A DNA stretch of 23,827 nt from DASRVA01 sp050732935 (GCA_050732935.1 JBOHRW010000006.1:1-23827), one strand, 5' to 3'. Counted from the stretch's first letter, positions 1 to 8,920 are shown. Program-made: numbers and translations. The notes: a model not told the origin generated them from the sequence alone.

Positions 1-800
1 CGACCCCCGAGCGGACTCCCCGGCGCCTTGCTATCGGCCACCACCGGAACGATCGCGGCGTCCACCTGAAGCTCCCCGTCCACCGCCAGGCGGGGCGCCC
101 GCTCGCGCACGAGCCGGGTGGCCTCGACGACCCTTTCGACCGCCGGGTGCCGGGCGCTCCCCCGGGTCGAGAACGAGAGCAACGCCACCCGCGGCTCTTT
201 TCCGGTCAAGGTGCGGTGGGTCTCCGCGCTCGCCATCGCGATATCGGCGAGCTGGGACGGTGTCGGCTCGGGAACGACCCCGCAGTCGGCGAACGTGAGG
301 GCCTGGCCGGGACCGATCATCAGGAAGGCCGACGACACCGTGCGGATCCCGGGGGCCGGGCCGATCACGCGGATCGCGGCGCGCGCGGTGTCCGCGCTGG
401 TCGAGAGGTTGCCCGCCACGCACGCGTCGGCCTCGCCCCGGTGGACCAGAAAAGCACCAAAGAAGAGCGGGCTCTCCAGCGCGGTGCGGGCCTCGAAAGC
501 CGAGACCTTGTGCCCCCTCCCCTCCTGGAGCCTGGCATACTCCTCGGCGTAGACGTCCAGCCGTGGCGAGCCGGCGGGGGCGATCCGCTCGATCCCATCG
601 AGCCGGACGCCCGCGCGGTCGGCGGCCTCGTCGACGGCGATGGCGTCGCCCAAAAGAATGGCCCGGGCGATCCGATCATCGACGAGCCTGCGCGCCGCCA
701 GGACCGCCCGCGGGTCCGCGCCATCCGCGAGAACGACGGTGCGGGGGCCCACATCGCGCGCCCGTCGGTGGAGATCGCCGATCAAATCGGCCGCGGTCAC
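1..800 (-). CDS. eutD: Phosphate acetyltransferase, EutD type (partial, 3' end beyond window)
   Basis: Interconverts acetyl-CoA plus phosphate and acetyl phosphate plus CoA; in Eut-type metabolosomes it recycles CoA after aldehyde oxidation. I translated this frame directly: 266 codons are open from a GTG at 798-800 to the window edge. Recognisable family stretches are ADACVAGNLSTSADTARAAI, FLMIGPGQALTFADCGVVP, MASAETHRTLTGKEPRVALL and LRV-free SFSTRGSARHP, followed by LAVDGELQVDAAIVP, which run in the same order as in E. coli EutD. The family is about 330-340 residues, so roughly the last 70, including the C-terminal active-site region, are missing here. There is no regulatory extension like that of long Pta enzymes. 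The GTG start overlaps the upstream stop by four bases (GTGA), which implies translational coupling. Function is well supported; the Eut assignment also leans on the neighbours. Confidence 0.87.
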   Translation of the reverse strand, partial: MTAADLIGDLHRRARDVGPRTVVLADGADPRAVLAARRLVDDRIARAILLGDAIAVDEAADRAGVRLDGIERIAPAGSPRLDVYAEEYARLQEGRGHKVSAFEARTALESPLFFGAFLVHRGEADACVAGNLSTSADTARAAIRVIGPAPGIRTVSSAFLMIGPGQALTFADCGVVPEPTPSQLADIAMASAETHRTLTGKEPRVALLSFSTRGSARHPAVERVVEATRLVRERAPRLAVDGELQVDAAIVPVVADSKAPGSPLGG

Positions 801-1105
801 TCGCGCCAGCGCTCCAGGACGCGGCGGGCGATCTCCCGCACCTGGGCCGGATCGGCTCCCGGCACCCGCGCCTTCACCTGCTCCACCAGACGCTCCAGAT
901 CGTCGGGGTCGCACGTCGGCACGTGCTCGCTCCCGACCGGGGCGGCCGCAGGTCCCTCGCCCGCCTGGGACAGCTCGATCCCGAAGCGCTCCGCCTCCTC
1001 CCGCGCGAGCGGGGTGACGATCGCGCCCTGCGGGACGGACAGCCCGGTCTCGCCGCGCCTGCGCGCCGCACGGACGTCGTTGGCAGATACGACCGAGCGG
1101 CTCAC
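797..1105 (-). CDS. Small EutQ N-terminal-module protein (no cupin domain)
   Basis: A 102-residue protein. Residues about 5-46 (VSANDVRAARRRGE..., GAIVTPLAREEAERFGIEL) match the N-terminal module of EutQ, which in E. coli reads ITANDIRAAHARGE then IITPEAREVAELLGF. The catalytic cupin domain of EutQ (acetate kinase activity) is absent and no frameshifted remnant follows, because eutD begins immediately. A Pro/Gly-rich linker leads to a C-terminal segment (DPDDLERLVEQVKARV and DPAQVREIARRVLERW) predicted to be one or two amphipathic helices, which resemble encapsulation peptides that bind shell proteins. The start is GTG with a GGAGG about seven bases upstream; the nearby ATG at 1116-1118 is out of frame. 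It lies between the ParA gene and eutD. Inferred roles are a cargo or shell adaptor, or the partner of the ParA ATPase. The homology is confident; the function is not. Confidence 0.72.
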   Translation of the reverse strand: MSRSVVSANDVRAARRRGETGLSVPQGAIVTPLAREEAERFGIELSQAGEGPAAAPVGSEHVPTCDPDDLERLVEQVKARVPGADPAQVREIARRVLERWRE

Positions 1106-1139
1106 CCCTCGCCTCCATCGTCCAACGGGACGGGCGGGC

Positions 1140-1949
1140 TCACGCGGCGTCTCCCCGGGCCGCCCGGGCGCGCCCGACCGTCATCCGCTCGGCGATCTCG
1201 CGGGCCGCATCGTAGTAGGCGGCAGCGCCCGCGGAATCGGGATCGGTCTCGTAGAGGAGCCTTCCCTCGCGCGCGGCTTCCGCCAGCGCGACGTTGGTCG
1301 GGATGACGGCGTCGAGAAGATCGTCCTCCCACTCCGCCTCCATCCGACCGAGACATTCGCGGGCCACCCGCGTCCGCCGATCGTAGAGGGTCGCCAGATA
1401 GCCGAGAAGCCTGAGGGCCGGGTTGAGACGGCGCCGTACCCGGTCGACGAGGTCGAGAGTCCGCGGCACGGTGCTAAGCGCGAAGGGATGGGTCTGCACC
1501 GGGATCACGACGCCGTCCGCCAGTCGCAGCGCATTCACGGTGTAGAGGGAAAGCGCCGGCGGGACGTCGATCACCGCCACCCGGCAGGACGGCGGATCCG
1601 CCTTCCATGCGTCGTGGAGAAGGTCCTCGCGGCCCCCGATGACCGAAAGCTCGGACTCCATCTCCCCGAGACTTTCATGGGCCGGCACGCAGGCGAGCCG
1701 CTCGTAGCGGGTGGCGACCATCGCCCGCGCAACACCCGCCGACGGTTCGATGAGAACGTCGGTGATGGTGAGTTCGTGGGCATCGGGGTCGAGCCCCAGG
1801 TGGCGGGTCGCCGAGGCCTGCGGATCCAGGTCGATGACCACCGTGTCGGCCCCGGTTTCGGCGAAGGCCCCCGCCACGTGGACGACCGATGTCGTCTTCC
1901 CCACGCCGCCCTTGGCGTTGGCGAAGACGATCGTATAGGGACGGGCCAT
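1140..1949 (-). CDS. ParA/MinD-family ATPase in a microcompartment operon (McdA-like candidate)
   Basis: A 269-residue ParA-type ATPase. It has the deviant Walker A motif KGGVGKTT (residues 13-20, with signature Lys13), the A' motif VVIDLDPQ (37-44) and the Walker B-like motif VIDVPP (126-131). The protein begins directly with the nucleotide-binding domain and has no N-terminal DNA-binding domain, as in short ParA/McdA-type proteins. Arg-rich patches near the C-terminus (RTRVAR; VGRARAARG) could give nonspecific nucleoid binding. It starts three bases after the stop of the shell-protein gene and no ParB gene is visible. Family knowledge: ParA-type proteins position plasmids, chromosomes and, as McdA with McdB, carboxysomes. 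From the context I infer a role in distributing the encoded metabolosome. A chromosomal or plasmid partitioning role is less likely given the surrounding eut genes. Confidence 0.88.
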   Translation of the reverse strand: MARPYTIVFANAKGGVGKTTSVVHVAGAFAETGADTVVIDLDPQASATRHLGLDPDAHELTITDVLIEPSAGVARAMVATRYERLACVPAHESLGEMESELSVIGGREDLLHDAWKADPPSCRVAVIDVPPALSLYTVNALRLADGVVIPVQTHPFALSTVPRTLDLVDRVRRRLNPALRLLGYLATLYDRRTRVARECLGRMEAEWEDDLLDAVIPTNVALAEAAREGRLLYETDPDSAGAAAYYDAAREIAERMTVGRARAARGDAA

Positions 1950-1952
1950 CGC

Positions 1953-2558
<606 letters not shown>

Positions 2559-2559
2559 T

Positions 2560-3210
2560 TCAGTACCTCACGGGGTCACGGTGGACGCCGAGCACGGCCT
2601 GCTCGAAGGCCTCGCAGGCGGCGCGGCAGTCGGCCTCGGTGCCGGTCACGAGCGCGCCCGCCATGTTGGTCGGCGTCGGCGGCCCCATCCACTCGACCAT
2701 CTCGACGTCCGCCGACTTGAGCGCCTGGTCCAAGGCATAGGTCGCCTCGAGCGGAGTGGCTTTGAGATATCCGAGCGCGCTTCCCGGCTCGAGCCCGACT
2801 CGCTTCGAAAGATAGGTCCCGGTCTGGGCCACCAGATGCGCGAAGTAGGGCCGGGGCGCATTGCCGTCGGCCGTTCGATAGCTCACACGAGACTCCAGGT
2901 GGGAGATCGCAGCATCAAGTCCCGCATCGACTTCCCCGATCCGCTGACCAGCCAGGATCGCGAGCGTCTCCCCGCTCGTGGGACCCGACGGATAGCGGGC
3001 ACCCCCATAGAACGAGCGCGCGTAGACAACCTCGACGGCGGCCTTCTTCGTGGCCTCGTCGATCGCCACGTAGGTCGGGTCGTCCTGGTCGACGGTGAGA
3101 AACCCGACCGCCGCGTGCTCGGCCGACAGCCCCAGCGCGTCGGCCAGCGGTCCGGCGACGTTCGGGATGGTACGGACCGCGAGGACGCGCGGCGCCAGGG
3201 ATTGCGGCAT
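2560..3210 (-). CDS. eutL: Ethanolamine-type microcompartment shell protein EutL (BMC-T)
   Basis: Trimeric tandem-BMC shell protein that forms large, possibly gated, pores in the facets of Eut-type compartments. It has 216 residues, close to E. coli EutL (219). Collinear family stretches are RVLAVRTIPNVAGPLADAL, TYVAIDEATKKAAVEVVYAR, the PSGPTSGE turn, AGLDAAISHLES, AYLVAPP-equivalent GYLKATPLEATYALDQALKS, ADVEMVEWMGPPTPTNMAGA and TGTEADCRAACEAF. I chose the ATG at 3208-3210 because MPQSLAPRVLAV aligns with the EutL N-terminus and GAGG lies five bases upstream; an upstream in-frame GTG at 3243 is less likely. It is the first visible gene of the microcompartment operon, 98 bases after the tonB-like gene, and I see no clear promoter in that gap, so read-through from leuS/tonB is possible. 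Confidence 0.93.
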   Translation of the reverse strand: MPQSLAPRVLAVRTIPNVAGPLADALGLSAEHAAVGFLTVDQDDPTYVAIDEATKKAAVEVVYARSFYGGARYPSGPTSGETLAILAGQRIGEVDAGLDAAISHLESRVSYRTADGNAPRPYFAHLVAQTGTYLSKRVGLEPGSALGYLKATPLEATYALDQALKSADVEMVEWMGPPTPTNMAGALVTGTEADCRAACEAFEQAVLGVHRDPVRY

Positions 3211-3308
3211 GAATCCTCGATCGATTGGGGACGGGGCCACCAAGGGCGCAGTCGGGGTATTCTAGGAGCCGCTCGACGAGCGAGTCAAGGCAGACGCTCG
3301 CCAGCCGG

Positions 3309-3992
3309 CTAGAACCGAACCTCGGCGCGGGTCCATTGCGTGATCCCGGCGCCGCCGCGGGTGGCGGGCATGTAGCGCATCTGGCGCGCGGCGCTGGCGG
3401 CGGCGCTGTCCAGCACGGCGAAGTGGGTCCCCTGCTCGATCCGGACCTCTCCCACCGTCCCGTCGGCCAGGACCTCGATCAGCAGGTGGACGGCCTGGCC
3501 GTGCGCCTCGCTCTTGTCGATCCCGTCGGGAACCCTCGGGACGACCAGGTGCACGGGGCGAGGCGGGCTGATCGACCCTCCGCCGCCAGAGGCCGCCGCG
3601 GTCGCGCCCGAGCCTTCCGGGACGCCCCGAGCCGTCCCCTCCGACTCACTGGGGGTCGAGGCGACCTCGGCGATCGTCATCTCCTCGGGGACCTCGGCCG
3701 GCCTCACCTCCACGACCTCCTCCTCCGGCTCGGGCTCGGGCGGTGTCTCCTGGACCGGTTCCTCCGGGCTCGGCGCGCTGAGCTCCACTGCCAGCATCTC
3801 GCTTCCGGGGCCACCCGGACGGACCAGCATCATCGGGCTCGGGATCAGAGTCGCGTGGATCCGGTCCGCGAACCCGCGCGGCATGAGCAGCAGGAGCCCC
3901 GCGTGGAAGGCCAGCGCGATCACCAGCGAGATCCGCCAGGCGCGACCGTAGGAGTCCCGCCAGCGGGTGTTGGTGGGCGTGGTCGTCTTCAT
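3309..3992 (-). CDS. TonB-family energy transducer
   Basis: A 227-residue inner-membrane-anchored periplasmic protein. A short basic cytoplasmic N-terminus (residues 1-20) precedes a single membrane span (ISLVIALAFHAGLLLLM, about 21-37) containing the conserved His of TonB-type anchors. Next comes an acidic, Pro/Glu-rich spacer (about 72-100, PEPEPEEEVVEV) and a Ser/Gly-rich linker. The C-terminal TonB domain (about 145-227) includes HLLIEVLADGTVGEVRIE, SAAASAARQMRYMPATRGG and a final WTRAEVRF. TonB proteins couple the ExbB/ExbD proton-driven complex to outer-membrane receptors; neither exbBD nor a receptor is in view. The gene starts 31 bases after leuS and has only a weak AGAG upstream, so it is probably transcribed with leuS. 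The domain call is firm; the transported substrate is unknown. Confidence 0.9.
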   Translation of the reverse strand: MKTTTPTNTRWRDSYGRAWRISLVIALAFHAGLLLLMPRGFADRIHATLIPSPMMLVRPGGPGSEMLAVELSAPSPEEPVQETPPEPEPEEEVVEVRPAEVPEEMTIAEVASTPSESEGTARGVPEGSGATAAASGGGGSISPPRPVHLVVPRVPDGIDKSEAHGQAVHLLIEVLADGTVGEVRIEQGTHFAVLDSAAASAARQMRYMPATRGGAGITQWTRAEVRF

Positions 3993-4023
3993 CTCTATGT
4001 AAACGTACTTCGCGGGTGCCCGG

Positions 4024-6507
4024 TTAGACGACCAGGCTGACCAGCTTGTTGGGGACGACGATCGCCTTCTTGAGGGGCTTGCCGTCGATCAAGGTCGGGA
4101 TCCGGCCGTGGGCGAGCGCGCGCGCCTTGACCTCTTCCTCGGGCAGATCGCGCGGGACCTGCATCTGCTCCCGAACCTTGCCGTTCACCTGGATCGCCAT
4201 CGTCACCTCCCCCGTCGCCAGCACGGAGGGGTTGAATTCGGGCCAGCCGGCGTCCACGACGGAGGGTCCGCGTCCGATCATCGACCAGAGCTCCTCGGCC
4301 AGATGCGGGGCCATCGGGGCAACGAGGCGTATCACGGTCTCGATCGCCTCCTTGAGGAGCGGCTCCGATAGGCTCGCCGGCCGCGGCGCGTCGACGGGGG
4401 CATACTGATAGCACGCGTTCACGAGCTCCATGACGCGTGCGATCGCGGTGTTGAACTGCCACGCAGCGAGGTCCTCGGTGGCGCCTTTGACCGAGCGATG
4501 GCGAACGAGGACGAGATCCCGGGCGGCGTCGCTCACCGGATCCCCTGTCTCGAGCGCTTCCTTCTCCCAGAGATCCCGATGCTGGTGGACAAGCCGCCAC
4601 ACCCGCTGGAGCCACCCCGCCACCGCGCGGATCCCCTCGTCCTTCCAGTCGCCCCCCTCGCTGAAGGCGAACCCGAACATGCAGTAGGCGCGAAACGCGT
4701 CGGCCCCGTACTCGGCGATGTACTCGTCGGGGCTGATCACGTTGCCGTGGGATTTTGACATCTTCGCGCCCTGGTTGGTGATCGTCCCTTGGTGGATGAG
4801 CCTTCGGAAGGGCTCGTCGAACTCCACGTGCCCGAGGTCACGCAGGGCCTTGATCATGAATCGCGCGTAGAGGAGGTGGAGGGTCGCGTGCTCGATCCCA
4901 CCGGAGTACTGGTAGACCGGCAGCCACCGCTCGGAGAGGTCCGGCGGCCACGGCCGCTCGTCGTCGTCGGGTGAGAGGTAGCGCAGGAAGTACCACGACG
5001 AGTCGACGAAGGTGTCCATGGTGTCGGGGTCGCGCTTGGCGGGGCCGCCGCACTTCGGGCACTCGACCTGCATGAATGTCGCCGAGCGCTCGAGCGGGCT
5101 CTTTCCCGCCCCCAGCGAGAAATCGACGTCGTAGGGCAGCTCGACCGGCAGCTCCTCGTCTGGCACCGGCACCTCGCCGCACGCCGGGCAGTGGACGATC
5201 GGGATCGGCGCGCCCCAGTAGCGCTGGCGGGAGACGAGCCAGTCACGGAGCCGGTAGTTGACCTTCCGCTCCCCCTTCCCCGCCGCCTCGAGGTCGTCGA
5301 TCACCTTCTCGAGCATCTCCGCGGAGCGCATCCCCGAATAGGGACCCGAGTCGTGGACGACGCCGTGACCCGTGTAGGCCGTGTCCGCGGGCTTCTCGGA
5401 CGGATCGTCGGGCTCGATCACCCACGGGATCGGCAGGTCCATCGCCTTCGCGAAGTCGTAGTCGCGCTCGTCGTGCGCGGGGACCCCCTGGACCGCACCC
5501 GTTCCGTAGGTCAGCAGCACGAAGTCCGCGACCCAGATCGGGACTCCCTCCCCCGACAGCGGGTGAATGGCGTGACCGCCCGTGAACTCGCCCGTCTTGG
5601 CGCCCTCGGTCGAAGCCCGCTCGATGTCCGAAAGACGGCGCGTCCGCTCGCGGTAGCCCTCGACCGACGCGCGGCGCTCGTCGCTCGTGATCTCGTCGAC
5701 CAGCGGATGCTCGGGCGCCAGGACGAGGAAGGTTACGCCGTAGATCGTGTCGGGTCGCGTCGTGAACGTCCGGATCGCGCGGTCGGCCCCCTCGATCTGC
5801 CAGTCGATTTCGACCCCGGGCGAGCGTCCGATCCAGTTCCGCTGGAGGGCCTTGGTCCGCTCCGGCCACTCGAGCTCGTCGAGGTCCTCGAGCAGCTCGT
5901 CGGCGTAGCGGGTGATGCGGAAGAACCACTGCGTGAGGTCCTTCTTCTCGACCGGGCTTCCGCAGCGCTCGCAGACGTTCCCCTCCAGGACCTGCTCGTT
6001 GGCGAGCACCGTCTGGTCCTGCGGGCACCACCAGACGGGCGCGTTCTTGCGATAGGCGAGGCCGGCCCGGTAGAGCTCGAGAAAGATCCACTGCGTCCAG
6101 CGGTAGAAGGACGGATCGCTCGTGTTGGCGGTGTGGTCCCAGTCCCACATGGCGCCCATCCGCTCGAGCTGCTCGATCATGTTGGCGACGTTGCGCTCGG
6201 TCGAATCCCGGGGATGGATGCCGGTCCGGACCGCGTAGTTCTCGGCCGGCAGGCCGAAGGCGTCGAAGCCGATCGGCTCGAATACGTCGAACCCGCGCAT
6301 CCGCATGAAGCGCGCCCACGTGTCGGCCGGGCCGTAGTGGTACCAGTGCCCGACGTGGAGACGGTCCCCGGACGGGTAGGGCAGCATGACCAGCGCGTAG
6401 CAAGGGCGCTCGGCGCCCCCCAGGTCGGTGGCGTAGAGGTCCATCCGGGTCCACGCCTCGCGCCATCGGGGCTCGATGGCGTGCGGATCGTAGCGGTCTT
6501 CGGTCAT
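4024..6507 (-). CDS. leuS: Leucyl-tRNA synthetase
   Basis: Charges tRNA(Leu) with leucine in the cytoplasm. The protein has 827 residues from the chosen start, normal for bacterial LeuRS. The class I signature PYPSGDRLHVGH is at residues 43-54 (HVGH form of HIGH) and KMSKS is at 582-586. The CP1 editing domain carries TTRPDTIYGVTF and YGTGAVQGVPAHDERDYDFA. Two zinc-ribbon-like Cys sets are visible (WWCPQDQ...CERCGSP and CPACGE...CPKCGGP), and the TMDTFVDSSWYFLRY stretch is typical. The anticodon-binding and C-terminal domains follow (AFSEGGDWKDEGI; MAPHLAEELW; VNGKVREQ). The ATG at 6505-6507 gives the usual N-terminus (YDPHAIEPRWREAW); an in-frame GTG at 6540 would add 11 residues and has no ribosome-binding site. 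The gene is divergent from the NADH dehydrogenase gene. Confidence 0.97.
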   Translation of the reverse strand: MTEDRYDPHAIEPRWREAWTRMDLYATDLGGAERPCYALVMLPYPSGDRLHVGHWYHYGPADTWARFMRMRGFDVFEPIGFDAFGLPAENYAVRTGIHPRDSTERNVANMIEQLERMGAMWDWDHTANTSDPSFYRWTQWIFLELYRAGLAYRKNAPVWWCPQDQTVLANEQVLEGNVCERCGSPVEKKDLTQWFFRITRYADELLEDLDELEWPERTKALQRNWIGRSPGVEIDWQIEGADRAIRTFTTRPDTIYGVTFLVLAPEHPLVDEITSDERRASVEGYRERTRRLSDIERASTEGAKTGEFTGGHAIHPLSGEGVPIWVADFVLLTYGTGAVQGVPAHDERDYDFAKAMDLPIPWVIEPDDPSEKPADTAYTGHGVVHDSGPYSGMRSAEMLEKVIDDLEAAGKGERKVNYRLRDWLVSRQRYWGAPIPIVHCPACGEVPVPDEELPVELPYDVDFSLGAGKSPLERSATFMQVECPKCGGPAKRDPDTMDTFVDSSWYFLRYLSPDDDERPWPPDLSERWLPVYQYSGGIEHATLHLLYARFMIKALRDLGHVEFDEPFRRLIHQGTITNQGAKMSKSHGNVISPDEYIAEYGADAFRAYCMFGFAFSEGGDWKDEGIRAVAGWLQRVWRLVHQHRDLWEKEALETGDPVSDAARDLVLVRHRSVKGATEDLAAWQFNTAIARVMELVNACYQYAPVDAPRPASLSEPLLKEAIETVIRLVAPMAPHLAEELWSMIGRGPSVVDAGWPEFNPSVLATGEVTMAIQVNGKVREQMQVPRDLPEEEVKARALAHGRIPTLIDGKPLKKAIVVPNKLVSLVV

Positions 6508-6547
6508 CTTCGCCGGAAACGCCCCTTCGCCTTGCCGCACGTGGGTA

Positions 6548-6603
6548 AACGGTCGTTAATCCGTTAAGCTATCGGCCGTTACGGCGCCCAGCAATCAACG
6601 GTC
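6548..6603. promoter_or_regulatory. Divergent leuS/ndh intergenic region with repeated AACGG half-sites
   Basis: The 130-bp space between two divergent genes has four copies of AACGG or its complement: 6548-6552 (+), 6561-6565 (-), 6576-6580 (-) and 6597-6601 (+). The outer two are both AACGGTC, and 6576-6584 is the small palindrome CCGTTACGG. A weak minus-strand promoter for leuS could be TTGACC (6605-6600) with TAACGG (6581-6576) at 18-bp spacing, overlapping the repeats. The clustering is seen directly; an operator function is inferred. Confidence 0.25.
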
Positions 6604-6640
6604 AAGTGCGTTTCGCTGAAGTCGTGTCTCCAGGAGGCTG

Positions 6641-8044
6641 GTGCACCTTCAACGTAACGCGATTGTGTGCATGACATCGAAACCTCTCCCCAGGGTGTTC
6701 ATCGTCGGCGGGGGCTTCGCCGGCATCGCGGCGGCAAAGGCGCTGGCCGACGCGCCGGTCGAGGTGACCTTGCTGGACCGCCGCAACCATCACGTGTTCC
6801 AGCCGCTGCTCTACCAGGTCGCCACGGCCTCGCTGTCGCCGGCGGACATCAGCGCTCCCATCCGCACGGTCCTGCGCGGGGTGAAGAACTGCGAGGTCGC
6901 GCTCGCCAGGATCACCAGCGTGGACACCGCAAGGCAGCACCTGATCGTGAAGGACGGCCACGTCCGGTACGACTACCTCATCTTGGCCGCCGGCGCGACG
7001 CATGCCTACTTCGGCCATGACGAGTGGGAGATGATCGCCCCGGGTCTCAAGAGCCTCGAGGATGCCACGGAGCTGCGACGTCGCATCCTTCTGGCCTTCG
7101 AGTCCGCCGAATACGAAGGCAGCGCGGAGGCGCGCCGGGCGGCTTTGACGTTCGGAATCGTCGGCGCGGGCCCCACCGGCGTCGAGCTGGCCGGGGCGAT
7201 CAAGGAGGTCGCCGGACAGACCATCCCGCGGGACTACAAGCACATCGACACCCGGACGACCCGGGTGATCCTCTTCGAGGCCGGTGATCGGGTGCTGCCT
7301 ACCTTCCCGTCAGAGCTAAGCGCGCGCGCCCAGCGCGACCTGGAGCGCATGGGGGTCGAGGTGCGTTTGAACTCGGCGGTGACCAGCGTCACTCGGGAAG
7401 GGCTCTACATTGGCGAGGAGTTCATCCCGGTGCGGAACGTGTTCTGGGCAGCCGGGGTCAGGGCCAGTTCACTGGGGCGATCGCTCGGCGTCCCGCTCGA
7501 CCGTACCGGGCGCGCGATCGTCGGTCCCGACCTGACGATCCCGGGTCATCCGGAGGTGTTCGTCGTCGGCGACATGGCGGCGGCGACGTCAGCCGACACG
7601 GGCGAGCCCGTGCCGGGCGTCGCGCAGGGCGGAATGCAGATGGGACGCTTCGCGGGGCAGACGATCGCGAGCGAGGTCGCTGGACGATCCATGCCCGCGC
7701 ATCGAGAGGCCTTCGTCTACCGGGACAAAGGCTCGATGGCGATCATCGGAAAGGCGAAGGCGGTCGCCGTGATCGGACGGTTCAGGACGGGCGGCTTCCT
7801 TGCCTGGCTGCTGTGGGGCGGCGTTCACATCGCGTTCCTCATCGGCTTCCGAAATCGGCTGAAGGTCCTGGCGAGCTGGTTCTGGAGCTGGCTCTTGAAC
7901 GCCCGCGACGCCCGGCTCATCACCGGAGACGTAGATCTCGACATCCAGATCCCCCGTCCACCCGAGTTTGTTTCTGATCTCTCATCTTCGGCGCCGGTGG
8001 AGTCAGAGGGCGTGGACCGTGGCGGGGCGGTCGGATTCGAATGA
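6641..8044 (+). CDS. ndh: Type II NADH dehydrogenase (NDH-2)
   Basis: Non-proton-pumping flavoenzyme passing electrons from NADH to membrane quinone. It has an FAD-binding Rossmann motif near the N-terminus (VFIVGGGFAGIAAAKAL) and the NHHVFQPLLYQVATASLSPADI stretch, which is typical of this family. A second dinucleotide fold for NADH is at about residue 170 (FGIVGAGPTGVELAGAI), and the FAD-contacting VFVVGDMA and VAQGGMQMG motifs are present. The C-terminal aromatic amphipathic segment (LAWLLWGGVHIAFLIGF...WFWSWLL) fits membrane attachment. It is the only large plus-strand gene between 1 and 23,000. The GTG at 6641 is preceded by AGGAGG (6632-6637), only three bases away; the ATG at 6671 gives a more usual N-terminus but has no ribosome-binding site. 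The end is convergent with dapF, 15 bases away. Confidence 0.93.
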   Translation: MHLQRNAIVCMTSKPLPRVFIVGGGFAGIAAAKALADAPVEVTLLDRRNHHVFQPLLYQVATASLSPADISAPIRTVLRGVKNCEVALARITSVDTARQHLIVKDGHVRYDYLILAAGATHAYFGHDEWEMIAPGLKSLEDATELRRRILLAFESAEYEGSAEARRAALTFGIVGAGPTGVELAGAIKEVAGQTIPRDYKHIDTRTTRVILFEAGDRVLPTFPSELSARAQRDLERMGVEVRLNSAVTSVTREGLYIGEEFIPVRNVFWAAGVRASSLGRSLGVPLDRTGRAIVGPDLTIPGHPEVFVVGDMAAATSADTGEPVPGVAQGGMQMGRFAGQTIASEVAGRSMPAHREAFVYRDKGSMAIIGKAKAVAVIGRFRTGGFLAWLLWGGVHIAFLIGFRNRLKVLASWFWSWLLNARDARLITGDVDLDIQIPRPPEFVSDLSSSAPVESEGVDRGGAVGFE

Positions 8045-8059
8045 GCCGGACACGCGCCC

Positions 8060-8920
8060 TCACACCTCCTCCAGGCTCCCCCGGAAGATCACCCGCGCGT
8101 CGCCGGTGAGGCGAGGGTCGGCGGGCAGCGCCTCGGGGTCCAGCGGTCGTGTGAAGTCGACGATCAGCGGGATCCCACCCGTCGTGCGCACCGTGACGGG
8201 CGACTCGGTCAGCCCCCACAGCGTCGTCAGGATGGCCGACGCGGTCGCGCCCGTCCCGCATGACAGGGTCTCGTCCTCGACCCCGCGCTCGTACGTCCGC
8301 ATGCGGACGGTGTGGCGGTCCAGGACGCTGACAAAGTTGGCGTTCGCGCCGGGCGGGTCCCAGCGCGAGTCACGCCGGAAGCTTGGGCCCTCGCGCTGCA
8401 GGTCGACCCCCTCCACGTCGTCGACGAGCGCCACGACATGCGGGGTCGAGGTGTCGACGAACCCGACCCGCCGGTAGGGCGGCTTCTCCAGCTCGAGGTG
8501 CCGGAGCGCGAGGTCGCGCGGCGGGACGAGCCAGAGCGTGACCTCGGCCTTCTCCGGGTCCGGAACGCGGGCGCGGAAGGTGCCGCTGCCGGTCGCCAGG
8601 CGCAGGGTGTCGCCCTCCACGGCGCCCTCCATCCGCGCGTAGCGGGCGATGCAGAGAGCGCCGTTCCCGCACATCGGGGCCTCTCCCCCATCGGCGTTGT
8701 AGTACGCCATCCGGACATCGGCCTCCCCGTCCCGCTCGAGCAGCAGGACCGCATCCGCCCCCACGCCCAGCCCCCGGCGGCAGAGACGCGCGATGATTCC
8801 GGGCGCGCGCTCCTTGGGGAACCAGTCGTCCCGGTTGTCGAAGACGACGAAGTCGTTCCCGCCGCCCGACATCTTGACGAACGAGCGGCCGGCAAAGTCA
8901 TCGGCCAGGGAGGGGGTCAT
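8060..8920 (-). CDS. dapF: Diaminopimelate epimerase
   Basis: Converts LL- to meso-diaminopimelate, for lysine and peptidoglycan synthesis, in the cytoplasm. The 286-residue length is normal. The two catalytic cysteines are present: Cys84 in APMCGNGALC and Cys221 in LSCGTGATAS. Other family stretches are FVKMSGGGNDFVVFDN, GLGVGADAVLLLE, DVRMAYYNADGGEA, GFVDTSTPHVVALVDD, GANANFVSVLD and RTYERGVEDETLSC. It lies 24 bases after the end of the GT2 gene and is the last gene of the long minus-strand series; it converges with ndh. An SD-like GGAG lies eight bases before the ATG, fused to a TATAAT sequence, so the gene could be read both from the upstream operon and from its own weak promoter. Confidence 0.97.
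   Translation of the reverse strand: MTPSLADDFAGRSFVKMSGGGNDFVVFDNRDDWFPKERAPGIIARLCRRGLGVGADAVLLLERDGEADVRMAYYNADGGEAPMCGNGALCIARYARMEGAVEGDTLRLATGSGTFRARVPDPEKAEVTLWLVPPRDLALRHLELEKPPYRRVGFVDTSTPHVVALVDDVEGVDLQREGPSFRRDSRWDPPGANANFVSVLDRHTVRMRTYERGVEDETLSCGTGATASAILTTLWGLTESPVTVRTTGGIPLIVDFTRPLDPEALPADPRLTGDARVIFRGSLEEV

Noticed and set aside
5191..6567. Long plus-strand open frame opposite leuS
   Set aside because: Antisense to strongly conserved LeuRS sequence including the HVGH region; composition is that of a shadow frame.
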